From: Acidipila rosea
GTDB lineage: Bacteria; Acidobacteriota; Terriglobia; Terriglobales; Acidobacteriaceae
Direction of reading: 5' to 3'
DNA: 64,000 nucleotides
Assembly (NCBI RefSeq): GCF_004339725.1
Contig: NZ_SMGK01000001.1
Span: forward strand, 248,001 to 312,000
Shown here: positions 1 to 11,167 of the stretch, piece by piece
Numbering within the stretch: position 1 is the first letter of the stretch
Layout: each line of letters starts with the position of its first letter
Made by a program: the position numbers and the translations under genes
Notes under the pieces: model-generated
What the model saw: only the letters and a program-made list of their open reading frames with translations
The model's database searches: none
What the model was told of the DNA's origin: nothing

Positions 1-47
1 CGCCGTCGTGTCATCTCATGGGTGATCCACGGCATCGAAGGAGTTAT

Positions 48-3062
<3,015 letters not shown>

Positions 3063-3079
3063 AACGGGAGCACGATCGA

Positions 3080-3547
3080 ATGGCAAAGCCAATTGAGATA
3101 AAGCCGCGCTCAAAGGATGCGCGGGAGGAGCTGCAGCGGAAGCTGGCGAACGCGCCCGTGGATCACGCGGCGGCGTTGCTCTCAGGATATGAACTGCTGC
3201 AGCAGCTACACGATACAGGGACGCTGGACACGCTTCGAGGGCTCTTCGGGGCAGGCGACGTGGTCGTGAATCATGTAGCCACCCTGGCTACGGAGCCGGA
3301 GACGGTAACGGCTCTGCGCAACCTGCTGATTCTTGGAAAGCTAATGGGCAGCATCGACCCTGAGCTGCTGCATGGAGTGTCAAAGGCAGCGCTGGGCGGA
3401 GAGCGCGTACCACCACAGGCGGAGCCGCCCTCTCTCTTCGCTATCCTGCGGCGTTTCGCCTCCCGCGACAGTCGCCGCGCACTGAGCGCAGCCGCGGGCA
3501 TCGTGGAGCGGACGGGCCGCGTGCTGGCAAAGAAGCCCGCGGAATGA
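3080..3547 (+). CDS. DUF1641 protein, partner of formate dehydrogenase
   Basis: 155-residue, mostly helical soluble protein that starts 17 nt after the formate dehydrogenase stop, so almost certainly cotranscribed. The central part (LLSGYELLQQLHDTGTLDTLRGLFGAGD..., then LRNLLILGKLMGSIDPE) matches my recollection of the DUF1641/YjgD family. These proteins sit beside this type of FDH alpha subunit in Firmicutes and Acidobacteria and are proposed to act as an FDH accessory or electron-transfer subunit. I see no cysteine cluster or membrane helix. Its stop codon lies in a hairpin shared with the opposing gene. Family assignment is from pattern and context; the biochemical role is inferred. Confidence 0.75.
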   Translation: MAKPIEIKPRSKDAREELQRKLANAPVDHAAALLSGYELLQQLHDTGTLDTLRGLFGAGDVVVNHVATLATEPETVTALRNLLILGKLMGSIDPELLHGVSKAALGGERVPPQAEPPSLFAILRRFASRDSRRALSAAAGIVERTGRVLAKKPAE

Positions 3548-3574
3548 AAGACGGCTGCATCTAGAGCCGCTTTC
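3546..3574. terminator. Shared hairpin at convergent gene ends
   Basis: GAAAG-A-CGGCT pairs with AGCCG-CTTTC across an 8-nt loop (10 bp with one bulged A). Both the TGA of the DUF1641 gene (3545-3547) and the TAG of the opposing gene (3561-3563) lie in or at this structure. Likely a bidirectional terminator; there is no long T-tract. Confidence 0.5.
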
Positions 3575-4028
3575 TTACCGCCCTGCGGGTAATCTCCGTC
3601 GTCAGTCCGTAGACGACATGGGTAAACCATTCGCTGACTCTCGCCTGAGATGTCTGCGGGGCAACAGAAATTTGCTGGTCAACGGGCCCATCCGAATTGA
3701 GAGCGGTCAGCAGGGAGCGGTGGGTCAGCTTGTTGACGGTGACCCCAAAGGCTGCACCGCGCCATACAGACACAGGCGGACGATACTCCATCATGGCTCC
3801 GTAGGCTGCGCCTGCCACAGCGCCGAAGGCCCAGTGAAGCGCCTGTGGGGATCTCTGCTGTTCCGTGGACGGATGCGGCATGGGGGACGGATGAGGTACG
3901 GGCTCACCATGTACGTGCGCAGGAACCAGCTTTCCGGCGAGGATGCTGCCAGCCGCCCCGGCGAGGCCACCCACGAATCCTGCCAAGGCTCCCTTCAAAA
4001 TTGATCTGCCGCTCTTCATGCTTTCCAT
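3561..4028 (-). CDS. Small membrane protein, DUF1440/YagU-like
   Basis: 155 residues. A glycine/alanine-rich N-terminal hydrophobic segment (GALAGFVGGLAGAAGSILAGKL, about residues 13-34) is followed by a His/Pro-rich stretch and a second Gly/Ala segment (WAFGAVAGAAYGAMMEY). The C-terminal region contains WFTHVVYGLTTEITRRAVR. This layout resembles the DUF1440 inner-membrane family (YagU-like); the function is unknown. Two starts are possible (ATG 4028 or 4019), neither with a convincing ribosome site. A 49-residue membrane ORF ends 23 nt upstream on the same strand, so the two may form a small operon. Confidence 0.6.
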   Translation of the reverse strand: MESMKSGRSILKGALAGFVGGLAGAAGSILAGKLVPAHVHGEPVPHPSPMPHPSTEQQRSPQALHWAFGAVAGAAYGAMMEYRPPVSVWRGAAFGVTVNKLTHRSLLTALNSDGPVDQQISVAPQTSQARVSEWFTHVVYGLTTEITRRAVRKRL

Positions 4029-4051
4029 AGATGCTGTTTGGAGCGATTTCG

Positions 4052-4201
4052 CTATTGCGGCGACTGCTGTGTCTGGATCGAATTGTCGTGGCCCTGGGTA
4101 TAGAAGAGGTAATAGCCGAGGAGCAGAGAGCAGGCAATCAACACGAATACCCAGGTAAGAGTCTTGCAGGCTTTGCTGGTGGTAATCACGGATCGGGGCA
4201 T
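4052..4201 (-). CDS. Possible 49-aa single-span membrane protein
   Basis: Reads MPRSVITTSKACKTLTWVFV, then a hydrophobic run (LIACSLLLGYYLFY) and a short polar tail ending QSPQ. One clear transmembrane helix spans about residues 16-34, with a basic N-terminus and polar C-terminus. The ribosome site is weak (GGAAT a few bases upstream). It lies directly upstream of the DUF1440-like gene on the same strand. I know no family for it. Short length and weak start keep confidence low, but the amphipathic composition is not what a random shadow frame in this GC-rich DNA usually gives. Confidence 0.35.
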   Translation of the reverse strand: MPRSVITTSKACKTLTWVFVLIACSLLLGYYLFYTQGHDNSIQTQQSPQ

Positions 4202-4319
4202 ACTATTCCATCAATGCAACATTAGAGTGGCCTTTAATATAGCAAGGCTGCAAGAAGTAGATGCTGGAAGTGGGCGGCGAGCCGACATCCGCTTCTGCTA
4301 CTTGTTAGGATGAGGTTGC

Positions 4320-5411
4320 GTGCGAACAATTAAGGTCAAAACTGCTTCTGCCAGCTATTCCGTATTTGTAGGAGATGGCTTCGTTAATAAAGTTTCCGCC
4401 CTGGTGAGGCCGCTTGTCGCGAAGACAAGAGGCCGGATCTTTGTGCTGACCTCGCCTGAGATATGGGCGTTGTGGGGAGAGCGTTTTACCGGCTCCTTTC
4501 CGGAACAGGCGAAGCCGGAGGTGCTTTTTCTACCCGCGGGGGAGCGTTTTAAGCGGCTGGCTGAGGTAGAGCGGCTCGCAGCGGAGCTCTCGGCGGCGGG
4601 CGCAGACCGGTCCTCGCTGCTGCTGGCCTTTGGCGGCGGGATTGTGGGCGATGTCGGCGGCTTTCTCGCAGCGATTTACATGCGCGGCATTGACTATGTT
4701 CAGCTGCCGACCACGCTGCTGTCGCAGGTGGACTCCTCAGTTGGCGGCAAGACGGGCGTCAACCTGACAACAGGCAAAAACCTCATCGGCAGCTTCCATC
4801 ATCCTCGCGCGGTGTATGCGGATATTGATGTGCTCAACACGCTGCCGGATCGCGAGCTTCGCGCCGGGCTGATGGAGAGCGTGAAGGCGGGCATCATCCG
4901 CGATGCGAGACTCTTCAGCTACATGGAGAAAAATGCGGCCAGGATTCTCGCGCGCGATGCCGAGGCGCTGGAGTATGTGATCGCCACGTCCGTGCGGATG
5001 AAGGCGGAAGTGGTGGGGATCGACGAGCGCGAGTCAGGCCTGAGGATGGTGTTGAATCTGGGACACACGGTGGGCCACGCTATCGAGGCGGTAACGAAGT
5101 ATCGTGTGCTGCTGCATGGCGAGGCTGTGGGCTGGGGGATGCTGGCGGCGCTGCAGATTGCACGCGGACGCGAGACGGTAACGGATGCACAGGCTGAGCG
5201 GATCGAGCGGGTGATTAAGGCCTACGGGCCGCTGCCGGGTTTTCGCGCTACGGCTGAAGCGCTGGCCGAGGCGACGGCGCGGGACAAGAAGAACCGAGCC
5301 GGCACACGGCGCTTTGTGCTGCCGGTGGGCATTGGAGCGAGCACCGTCGTCGACGACGTAAGCGAAGCTGAGCTGCTGGCTGCCATTGAGCAGATGCTGG
5401 GGCGGCGATGA
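4320..5411 (+). CDS. aroB: 3-dehydroquinate synthase
   Basis: Second step of the shikimate pathway: DAHP to 3-dehydroquinate, NAD- and Zn/Co-dependent, cytoplasmic. 363 residues, normal for AroB. The NAD-binding loop [18 protein letters not shown], the signature [19 protein letters not shown], and metal/substrate motifs ESVKAGII and [12 protein letters not shown] are all present. The start is a GTG preceded by GATGAGG at a good distance. Its last four bases (ATGA) overlap the start of the methyltransferase gene, so the two are translationally coupled. Aromatic precursor and menaquinone ring-methylation genes side by side make sense because menaquinone derives from chorismate. Confidence 0.96.
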   Translation: MRTIKVKTASASYSVFVGDGFVNKVSALVRPLVAKTRGRIFVLTSPEIWALWGERFTGSFPEQAKPEVLFLPAGERFKRLAEVERLAAELSAAGADRSSLLLAFGGGIVGDVGGFLAAIYMRGIDYVQLPTTLLSQVDSSVGGKTGVNLTTGKNLIGSFHHPRAVYADIDVLNTLPDRELRAGLMESVKAGIIRDARLFSYMEKNAARILARDAEALEYVIATSVRMKAEVVGIDERESGLRMVLNLGHTVGHAIEAVTKYRVLLHGEAVGWGMLAALQIARGRETVTDAQAERIERVIKAYGPLPGFRATAEALAEATARDKKNRAGTRRFVLPVGIGASTVVDDVSEAELLAAIEQMLGRR

Positions 5412-6148
5412 GCGCAAGCGGCGCACAGCCTGCCGGGGCTACCACTGAGCAGAGCGCTGCCGCGGCTGTTCGCGAGATGTTCGACGCGATTGCTCCGAAG
5501 TACGACCTGCTGAACCATGTGCTCTCAATGAATATCGACCGGCTGTGGTGGTGGCGGACGGCACGCCGATTCAGGCAGACTCTGGCGAATCCCGACGCGG
5601 CTGTGTTGGACATCTGCTGCGGAACCGGCGATATGACGCTGGCGCTGCTCAAACGTCGTCCGGAGGGCGGACGGCCGGTGATTGCAGCGGATTTTGCGCA
5701 TCAGATGCTGGTGCGGGGAGCGAAGAAATTCTCAGGGAGGGGCGCGGTGGCTGTCGAGGCCGATGCGCTGCACCTGCCCTTGCGGGATCGCTCGCTCGAC
5801 CTGGTTACCTCGGCCTTCGGCTTTCGCAACCTTGCCAACTATCGGGCGGGACTGGAAGAGTTTCGCCGGGTGATGAAGCCGGGCGCGGAGCTGGGCATCC
5901 TCGACTTCAGCGAGCCCGAGGGTGCAGTGGGCAGGCTCTATGCTTTCTACTTCCGGCGCGTGCTGCCGGCCATTGGATCGCGCATCTCAGGTGTAGCGGG
6001 GCCGTATGCCTACCTGCCATCGTCGGTGGAGCGATTTCCGCCGCCGGCGGAGATGCTGGCGCTCATGCGTTCGGTGGGCTTTCGCGATGTAAGCTGGACC
6101 CCCTACAGCTTCGGGATTGCCGGGCTTTATCGCGGAATCGCGACGTAG
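5408..6148 (+). CDS. ubiE: Demethylmenaquinone/ubiquinone C-methyltransferase
   Basis: SAM-dependent methylation of the quinone ring; menaquinone is the expected quinone in this lineage, so menG would be equally suitable. 246 residues. An N-terminal [25 protein letters not shown] signature region, SAM motif [17 protein letters not shown], and the family-typical FGFRNLANY and [13 protein letters not shown] are present, followed by [11 protein letters not shown] and [12 protein letters not shown]. Overlaps aroB by 4 nt (ATGA). Confidence 0.93.
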   Translation: MSASGAQPAGATTEQSAAAAVREMFDAIAPKYDLLNHVLSMNIDRLWWWRTARRFRQTLANPDAAVLDICCGTGDMTLALLKRRPEGGRPVIAADFAHQMLVRGAKKFSGRGAVAVEADALHLPLRDRSLDLVTSAFGFRNLANYRAGLEEFRRVMKPGAELGILDFSEPEGAVGRLYAFYFRRVLPAIGSRISGVAGPYAYLPSSVERFPPPAEMLALMRSVGFRDVSWTPYSFGIAGLYRGIAT

Positions 6149-6215
6149 CTGGCTGCCTCGGGCCGGTATGCGGCTCCCTGCATTCGCCCGAGAGATGCGA
6201 AACTAGAACACTGAT

Positions 6216-7631
6216 ATGGTCACCTCTGCCACCGCGCGTACCGAGAAGAGATCTGTAGCGTTAGCCTCTGTGCTGGCGGCGGTAGTAATGACTGCGCTGA
6301 AGCTCGCGGCAGGGCTCTTGACGGGTAGCCTCGGCATTCTGTCAGACGCGGCGCACTCCGCGCTGGATCTGGCCGGCGCCGCGCTGACATGGCTCTCGGT
6401 GAGCATCTCAGATAAGCCCGCCGACGAAGAGCACACCTACGGCCACGAAAAGATCGAGAACGTCTCGGCCTTCGTTGAGACCTTCCTGATGGTCGCCTCG
6501 TCGGTGTGGATCACCACCGAAGCCGTCATCCGCATTTTTTACCATCCCGTGGTGCTGCGATTTACGCTCTGGCCGGCGGGAGTGCTGGTGCTGTCGATCG
6601 TGGTGGATACCTGGCGTTCGCGGCGGCTGCGCGCGGTGGCTGCGCGGCATGGCAGCTCGGCCCTTGAAGCGGACGCTATGCACTTTGCCTCGGACATCTG
6701 GTCGAGCGCTGCGGTACTCGCAGGGCTGGTTGCCGCGTGGGTCGGCGCGCACTTCGGCATAGGGTGGCTGCGGCTTGCTGACCCTATCGCGGCGATAGCG
6801 GTCTCGGGACTGATCGTTCGCTTTGCCTGGCGGCTGGCGTGGCGCACGGTGGAGGCCCTGGTCGATGCCATTCCTGCGGAGACGCGCCACCGGATGCTCG
6901 TCGAGGTGCAGAAGATCGACGGTGTGCTGTCCGTTGATAAGGCGAGGATGCGGCGCTCGGGCAACTCGCACTTTGCTGACCTGACGATCTCTCTCTCACG
7001 GCAGCTTACTTTTCAGAAGACCGAGGAACTGGTCCGTGAGGCCACAGAGGCGGTGCGGCGCGTGCTGCCGGGAGCCGATGTCGTCATCCATCCCGTGCCG
7101 CGGGCGGGTGGCGCAGAGAGCATCTTCGACAAGGTGCGCGCGGTGGCTTCGCGCAACAATGTGATGCTGCACGATGTGAGCATCCAGTCGCTGGGCGGCA
7201 AGCTGCATGTGGAGCAGCATATCGAAGTCAATGAAAGGCTGGCGCTCCGTGAGGCGCATGACTTCGTGCGTCGCATCGAGGACGAGATACGGCAGGAGCT
7301 GCCGCAGGTGACGTCGGTGCTGACCCACATCGAGAGCGAACCGGCGACGATCGAAGAGCCGGTGATGGCGCAACTTGACCGCGAGCTGGAGCAGCATCTG
7401 CGCAACGCGGCGACGCAGCTGCCAGAGGTGATCGACATCCACGAAGTGGCGGTAGGGCGCGTAGGGGACAAGCTGCAGCTCTCCTGCCACTGCACGCTGC
7501 CCGATGAGCTGACGATGCAGCGGGTGCACGAGGTAATTACTGCCCTCGAGGACCGCTTCAAGCTGGAGGCTCCGGAGGTGCAGCGAGTGCTGATACATCC
7601 TGAACCTGCGACCGATAATCATCATCATTAA
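6216..7631 (+). CDS. Cation diffusion facilitator with three C-terminal dimerisation-type repeats
   Basis: Inner-membrane divalent cation/proton antiporter (CDF family; Zn, Fe, Co, Cd or Mn are possible substrates). The membrane part (about residues 10-210) carries paired metal-site motifs SDAAHSALDLAG and HFASDIWSSAAV. The protein has 471 residues, where CDF members usually have about 300. The extra length is a tandem of three ZT-dimer-like cytoplasmic segments: about 225-300 (VLSVDKARMRRSGNSHFADL), 305-378 (VMLHDVSIQSLGGKLHVEQH) and 385-462 (VIDIHEVAVGRVGDKLQLSC), each with a beta-alpha-beta pattern and a conserved His near its end. The C-terminus is His-rich (DNHHH). Family is firm; substrate is not determinable. 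Confidence 0.9.
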   Translation: MVTSATARTEKRSVALASVLAAVVMTALKLAAGLLTGSLGILSDAAHSALDLAGAALTWLSVSISDKPADEEHTYGHEKIENVSAFVETFLMVASSVWITTEAVIRIFYHPVVLRFTLWPAGVLVLSIVVDTWRSRRLRAVAARHGSSALEADAMHFASDIWSSAAVLAGLVAAWVGAHFGIGWLRLADPIAAIAVSGLIVRFAWRLAWRTVEALVDAIPAETRHRMLVEVQKIDGVLSVDKARMRRSGNSHFADLTISLSRQLTFQKTEELVREATEAVRRVLPGADVVIHPVPRAGGAESIFDKVRAVASRNNVMLHDVSIQSLGGKLHVEQHIEVNERLALREAHDFVRRIEDEIRQELPQVTSVLTHIESEPATIEEPVMAQLDRELEQHLRNAATQLPEVIDIHEVAVGRVGDKLQLSCHCTLPDELTMQRVHEVITALEDRFKLEAPEVQRVLIHPEPATDNHHH

Positions 7632-7668
7632 GAGAGTGGCGTCTAGATCCAGAGGAGAGAATACAGGC

Positions 7669-8067
7669 ATGATTGCAAGCGCAGAGTGGAAGCAGGGCAT
7701 GGAGTTCGAGGGGCGTTCTGAGAGTGGGCATTCGATCCACTTTGACGCAACGCCGGAGCACACGACCGGGCCGAGCCCGATGGAGGCAGTGCTGGCGGCG
7801 CTGTGTGGATGCACCTCCGTCGATGTGGTTTCCATCCTGAAGAAGAAGCGCGAGCCGGTCACCGGGCTGGTTGTCTCCGCCAAAGCGGAGCAGGCTGGCG
7901 AAGCGCCGCGCGTCTTTACCAGGATCATGCTGACTTACCGCGTGAGCGGCGGCGTCTCCCAGAAGGCGATGGAAGACGCGGTGACGCTCTCGAAGACAAA
8001 GTATTGTTCTGTTTCGCTGATGCTGGATAAGGCAGCCAAGATCGATTACGAGATCGAGTACGCCTGA
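7669..8067 (+). CDS. OsmC/Ohr-family peroxiredoxin-like protein
   Basis: Small thiol peroxidase-type protein, 132 residues. It has the family's two redox cysteines (ALCGCTSVDVV and KYCSVSLML) and the typical GPSPMEAVLAAL lead-in. I chose ATG 7669 because GAGGAG lies 10 nt upstream and MIASAEWKQGMEF is a typical OsmC beginning; an in-frame GTG at 7636 lacks a ribosome site. The stop overlaps the next start by one base (TGATG), so the PASTA gene is coupled. Substrate (organic hydroperoxide or other) is not evident. Confidence 0.9.
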   Translation: MIASAEWKQGMEFEGRSESGHSIHFDATPEHTTGPSPMEAVLAALCGCTSVDVVSILKKKREPVTGLVVSAKAEQAGEAPRVFTRIMLTYRVSGGVSQKAMEDAVTLSKTKYCSVSLMLDKAAKIDYEIEYA

Positions 8068-8831
8068 TGCTGCGCGCTTTCCGGTTTGGCGTGGTGGTGC
8101 TGGGGCTGTTTGTCGTGGCCATGTTGTCGGCCGTGATGACGATGCACTTCGCCATCCACGGAGCCGAGGTGACGGTGCCGGACTACCGCGGGCTGACCAC
8201 CGCCGAGGCGGCGCGGCGCTCCGCATCGCTGGGGCTGACGCAGAGTGTCGACAGCCGCTTCTACAGCGCAGACATGCCCGCAGGCCGCGTCCTGAGCCAG
8301 TCACCTGCTGTTGGCACGGTCGTGCGGCGCGAGTGGCACCTGCGGCTTACGGAGAGCCTGGGGCCGCAAAAGGCGGCAATTCCAAACGTGATCGGGAAAG
8401 AGGAGCGCGTGGCGACCATTGAAGTTCGGCGCGCAGGGCTCGACATTGGCTCAGTCGCGCATCTACCCTTCGCCGGGTCGCCTGAGAATACGGTGATCGC
8501 ACAGACTCCGGCGCCGGATGCTGCAGGAGTGGAGAGGCCGGTGGTGAGCCTGCTGGTGGCGGCTGCTCCCGATGTTGTGGCAAGCGGCGGCATGGTCATG
8601 CCGGACTTCACCGGCCAGCCCTATGCGGCGGCTGCCGCTGCTGTCACCAAGGCAGGCCTGAAGCTGGCCCCGGCAAAGGATATGGCGGTGAGTATACCGG
8701 CGGTTCCTGACGTGGCCTCCACCAAGCCGATGGCTGCGCCCATTCCGGCCGGAGCGGTGGTGAGCCAGAGCCCGCCTGCGGGCTATCGTATCGATCTCGG
8801 GGCGCAGGTAGAGTTTACAGTGGCGAAGTAG
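8067..8831 (+). CDS. Membrane-anchored PASTA-domain protein
   Basis: 254 residues. One N-terminal membrane helix (about residues 6-28) is followed by three extracytoplasmic PASTA repeats: VPDYRGLTTAEAARRSASLGL..., IPNVIGKEERVATIEVRRAGLD... and MPDFTGQPYAAAAAAVTKAGLK..., each ending in a VxSQSP/AQTP-type segment. PASTA repeats bind muropeptides or penicillin-like ligands and are usually fused to Ser/Thr kinases or PBPs; this copy has no catalytic domain. A role in cell-wall sensing or scaffolding is inferred. Coupled to the upstream osmC gene by a one-base overlap. Confidence 0.85.
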   Translation: MLRAFRFGVVVLGLFVVAMLSAVMTMHFAIHGAEVTVPDYRGLTTAEAARRSASLGLTQSVDSRFYSADMPAGRVLSQSPAVGTVVRREWHLRLTESLGPQKAAIPNVIGKEERVATIEVRRAGLDIGSVAHLPFAGSPENTVIAQTPAPDAAGVERPVVSLLVAAAPDVVASGGMVMPDFTGQPYAAAAAAVTKAGLKLAPAKDMAVSIPAVPDVASTKPMAAPIPAGAVVSQSPPAGYRIDLGAQVEFTVAK

Positions 8832-8861
8832 AGCACTCCGCCTTGCGGAAGATCTGGCGCG

Positions 8862-9044
8862 TCAGCGGCGGATGAAGTACATCACCCAGCTTGCGGCGAT
8901 GACGATCCCGACAAACATGACCCAGCAATAGGCTCCGTAGCGAACCATGGCGCGGGGTGAAGTGCGCTGCGTGATGCCGAAGACAATTGACGCGAAGGTA
9001 GCGAAAAGCAGCACGGCAGTGAAATGGGACGGGGTAAAGGTCAT
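8862..9044 (-). CDS. 60-aa small membrane protein
   Basis: Two predicted membrane helices: FTAVLLFATFASIVFGI (about residues 8-24) and YGAYCWVMFVGIVIAASWVMYFI (about 36-58), joined by a basic loop (TQRTSPRAMVR). Its ATG overlaps the stop of the upstream membrane gene (ATGA, 9041-9044), which supports a real coupled gene. Function unknown; the two-gene arrangement suggests a shared complex or process. Confidence 0.7.
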   Translation of the reverse strand: MTFTPSHFTAVLLFATFASIVFGITQRTSPRAMVRYGAYCWVMFVGIVIAASWVMYFIRR

Positions 9045-9454
9045 GCTGCTGGCTTTCTTCCAATTTTGAGATTGTGCGCGTCCACGGCAGAGATGAAGTT
9101 GAGCAGTCCGGCGACCACGATGAACTTGGTTCCATAGTCGGCCGTGGCCAGCTCAACCGCAGGGCCTCCGAGGTCGGCGATACGCCCGATAAAGTAGAGC
9201 AGCCCTGATCCGATGTCGCCTACGAAGCCGAGCATCTCCAGGGTATCGCCGGTATTCGGCGCGTAGAGCTTGCCCTGCATCATGAGGCCGAGCGAGAACA
9301 TGGTTGTGATCGAAAGAAAAAGCAGCAGGGCGCGTATCCAGTGGCGGGTAAAGAGGTGTCCCGCACCGGGTATGAGCCAGCCTGCCAGGAGCGCTAGAGA
9401 AAACAAACTGTTTCGCGAGCGCGACCCGGCCGCGACCTGAACGTTAGAAGCCAT
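9041..9454 (-). CDS. Integral membrane protein, possibly DUF6677
   Basis: 137 residues. The first hydrophobic region includes LFSLALLAGWLIPGAGHLFTRHWIRALLLFLSI (GxxxPGxGH resembles small TM2-like proteins), with further segments around residues 70-90 and 108-125. I recall this organisation in an acidobacterial domain of unknown function (DUF6677), but the assignment is tentative. Overlaps the following 60-aa gene by 4 nt. No function can be assigned. Confidence 0.65.
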   Translation of the reverse strand: MASNVQVAAGSRSRNSLFSLALLAGWLIPGAGHLFTRHWIRALLLFLSITTMFSLGLMMQGKLYAPNTGDTLEMLGFVGDIGSGLLYFIGRIADLGGPAVELATADYGTKFIVVAGLLNFISAVDAHNLKIGRKPAA

Positions 9455-9472
9455 CTGTTTGATGATACCCCA

Positions 9473-10642
9473 CTAAACCCGCACCAGTTCGTTCTGGATG
9501 CGTCCGGTGACTACAGCATCGGTGGCGGAGGTGAGCATATTGATCTCGCTGCGCACTCCAAACTCCGGCAGGTAAACGCCCGGCTCGACAGAAAAGCAGG
9601 TCTGCGGCAGGATCAGCCGCTCGTCGTGCGTCTCGAGATTATCGAGGTGCGCGCCGTTGCCGTGCAGCTCCGCGGCAATATTGTGACCCGTGCGATGAGT
9701 GAAATATTCTCCGAAGCCTGCGCCGTGGATGACAGCGCGGGCGGCATCGTCTGCCTGCCATCCTGCGATGGGTTCGCCGCTGCGGAAGGCCTGCTGAATG
9801 GTGTTGATGGCAGCGTCGCGCGCGCCGCGCACGGTGGCGAAGACGAGCTGTTCGCGCTCCGTGGGCTCGCGGCCTACAACACCCGTCCAGGTGATGTCAT
9901 ACCAGCAGGAGCCTGCCTCGGGCTGCCGCGCCCAGATGTCGATAAGCAGGAAATCGCCGTTGGCGATAGGCTGCGAGCGTTCGGCGGTGGGCTCGTAGTG
10001 CGAGTCGGAGCTGTTCGCGTTGACGGAGACGTTGGGGCCGTTTTCAGTGATGAGCCCGGCGCGGACGATGGCCTGGCGCAACCACGCGGCGTGGTCATGC
10101 TCGGTGACCGCACCCTTGTTGTCAATTCTCTGGCGCAGCAGACGGAAGCCCTCGGCAAGCAGCTCATCGATGGCGCGCTGGGCCACGTAGTGGCTGGCGA
10201 TCTGCGCATCAGTTAGCACCGCCTCAAACTGGCTGACGAGGTCGGCCGAGCTGACGATGGTCTTGCCCATCTCGCGCAGCATCTCGATGGTGCCGGCGTC
10301 GACCATCGAGACGTACATGATGGCGTTGCGCGGCGAATACTGCATGGCGATGCGCTGGTAGGGCGCGAGGATGGTCTGGAGCGACTGCTCCAGCTCCTGC
10401 CATGAGGAGTAGCGCGTCTTCGCGCCGGGCAGAGGGTCGAGACGTCCCTGCTCAATGCGGTGGACGAGCTTCTGCGGCTCGCCCTCGGCGGGAATCAGGT
10501 AGAACCAGCGCCGGGTGACGTGCAGGGAGGTGCTGAGCCCAAGGATGCGGTAAGCGATGGGATCGCGGTGATGATGATCGTAGAAGAGCCACGCGTCGAG
10601 GCCGGCTTCGCGAAGGGCGGATTGGATAGCAGAGAGGTCCAT
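9473..10642 (-). CDS. M24-family metallopeptidase (Xaa-Pro aminopeptidase-like)
   Basis: 389-residue cytoplasmic peptidase of the pita-bread fold. The N-terminal creatinase/prolidase-like domain spans about residues 1-150 and the M24 domain follows. All five expected metal ligands can be placed: Asp in LLIDIWA, Asp in WYDITWT, His in HRTGHNIAAELHGNG, Glu in FSVEPGVYLPEFG and Glu in RSEINML. Length and ligand set indicate an active di-metal enzyme cleaving Xaa-Pro or related dipeptides. The gene starts 18 nt upstream of the next same-strand ORF's start codon. Confidence 0.9.
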   Translation of the reverse strand: MDLSAIQSALREAGLDAWLFYDHHHRDPIAYRILGLSTSLHVTRRWFYLIPAEGEPQKLVHRIEQGRLDPLPGAKTRYSSWQELEQSLQTILAPYQRIAMQYSPRNAIMYVSMVDAGTIEMLREMGKTIVSSADLVSQFEAVLTDAQIASHYVAQRAIDELLAEGFRLLRQRIDNKGAVTEHDHAAWLRQAIVRAGLITENGPNVSVNANSSDSHYEPTAERSQPIANGDFLLIDIWARQPEAGSCWYDITWTGVVGREPTEREQLVFATVRGARDAAINTIQQAFRSGEPIAGWQADDAARAVIHGAGFGEYFTHRTGHNIAAELHGNGAHLDNLETHDERLILPQTCFSVEPGVYLPEFGVRSEINMLTSATDAVVTGRIQNELVRV

Positions 10643-10726
10643 GGCTTTGTTTGCGACGAAGGATGAGTTTATCAGTCGTATGCGGCGCGTGGCATACTGG
10701 GCGGGTTACTGTTTCAGGAGAATGGC

Positions 10727-11149
10727 ATGAGTCTGTCGAGAAGAAATATCTGTGCGCTGCTGCCGGTGCTGCTGGGTACGGCTGCGCTGGGGTCGGACAA
10801 GCCGATTGAGTCATTTGTAGCGCCGTTTGATACGCTGCCGGTGCACCCGAACGGCGCGAATTCATCGCGTCCGATTCTGGATGGAATGACCCATGCGGGC
10901 GCGCACCTTGAGGTGCATGAAAGCGTGCTGGCGCCGGGTAGCTCGCCGCACCCGCCGCACCACCACGTGCATGAGGAGCTGTTCCTGATCTCGACCGGGA
11001 CGCTTGCGATTACGATCAACGGCAAGACGCAGACCGCCGGTCCAGGATCGGCGGCCTTCATCCATTCAGGGGAACAGCACGGGATTGTGAATACAGGCAG
11101 CGTTCCCGCGCAGTACTTCGTAGTGGCGATTGGCGAAGAGAAGGCCTGA
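10727..11149 (+). CDS. Exported cupin-domain protein
   Basis: 140 residues with a probable signal peptide (MSLSRRNICALLPVLLGTAALG; the RR pair could make it Tat-like). The cupin barrel has metal-ligand motif HPPHHHVHEELFLI and second motif HSGEQHGIVNTG, so the metal site looks intact. AGGAG lies 6 nt before the ATG. Function unknown; single-domain cupins range from isomerases to dioxygenases. Ends inside a hairpin shared with the opposing GH43 gene. Confidence 0.85.
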   Translation: MSLSRRNICALLPVLLGTAALGSDKPIESFVAPFDTLPVHPNGANSSRPILDGMTHAGAHLEVHESVLAPGSSPHPPHHHVHEELFLISTGTLAITINGKTQTAGPGSAAFIHSGEQHGIVNTGSVPAQYFVVAIGEEKA

Positions 11150-11167
11150 ACGCTAACGTTCAGGCCT
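11142..11167. terminator. Perfect palindromic hairpin containing both convergent stop codons
   Basis: AGGCCTGAACG-CTAA-CGTTCAGGCCT: an 11-bp perfect stem with a 4-nt loop. The cupin TGA (11147-11149) and the GH43 TAG (11153-11155) both fall inside it. Probably a bidirectional terminator without a marked T-run. Confidence 0.6.
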
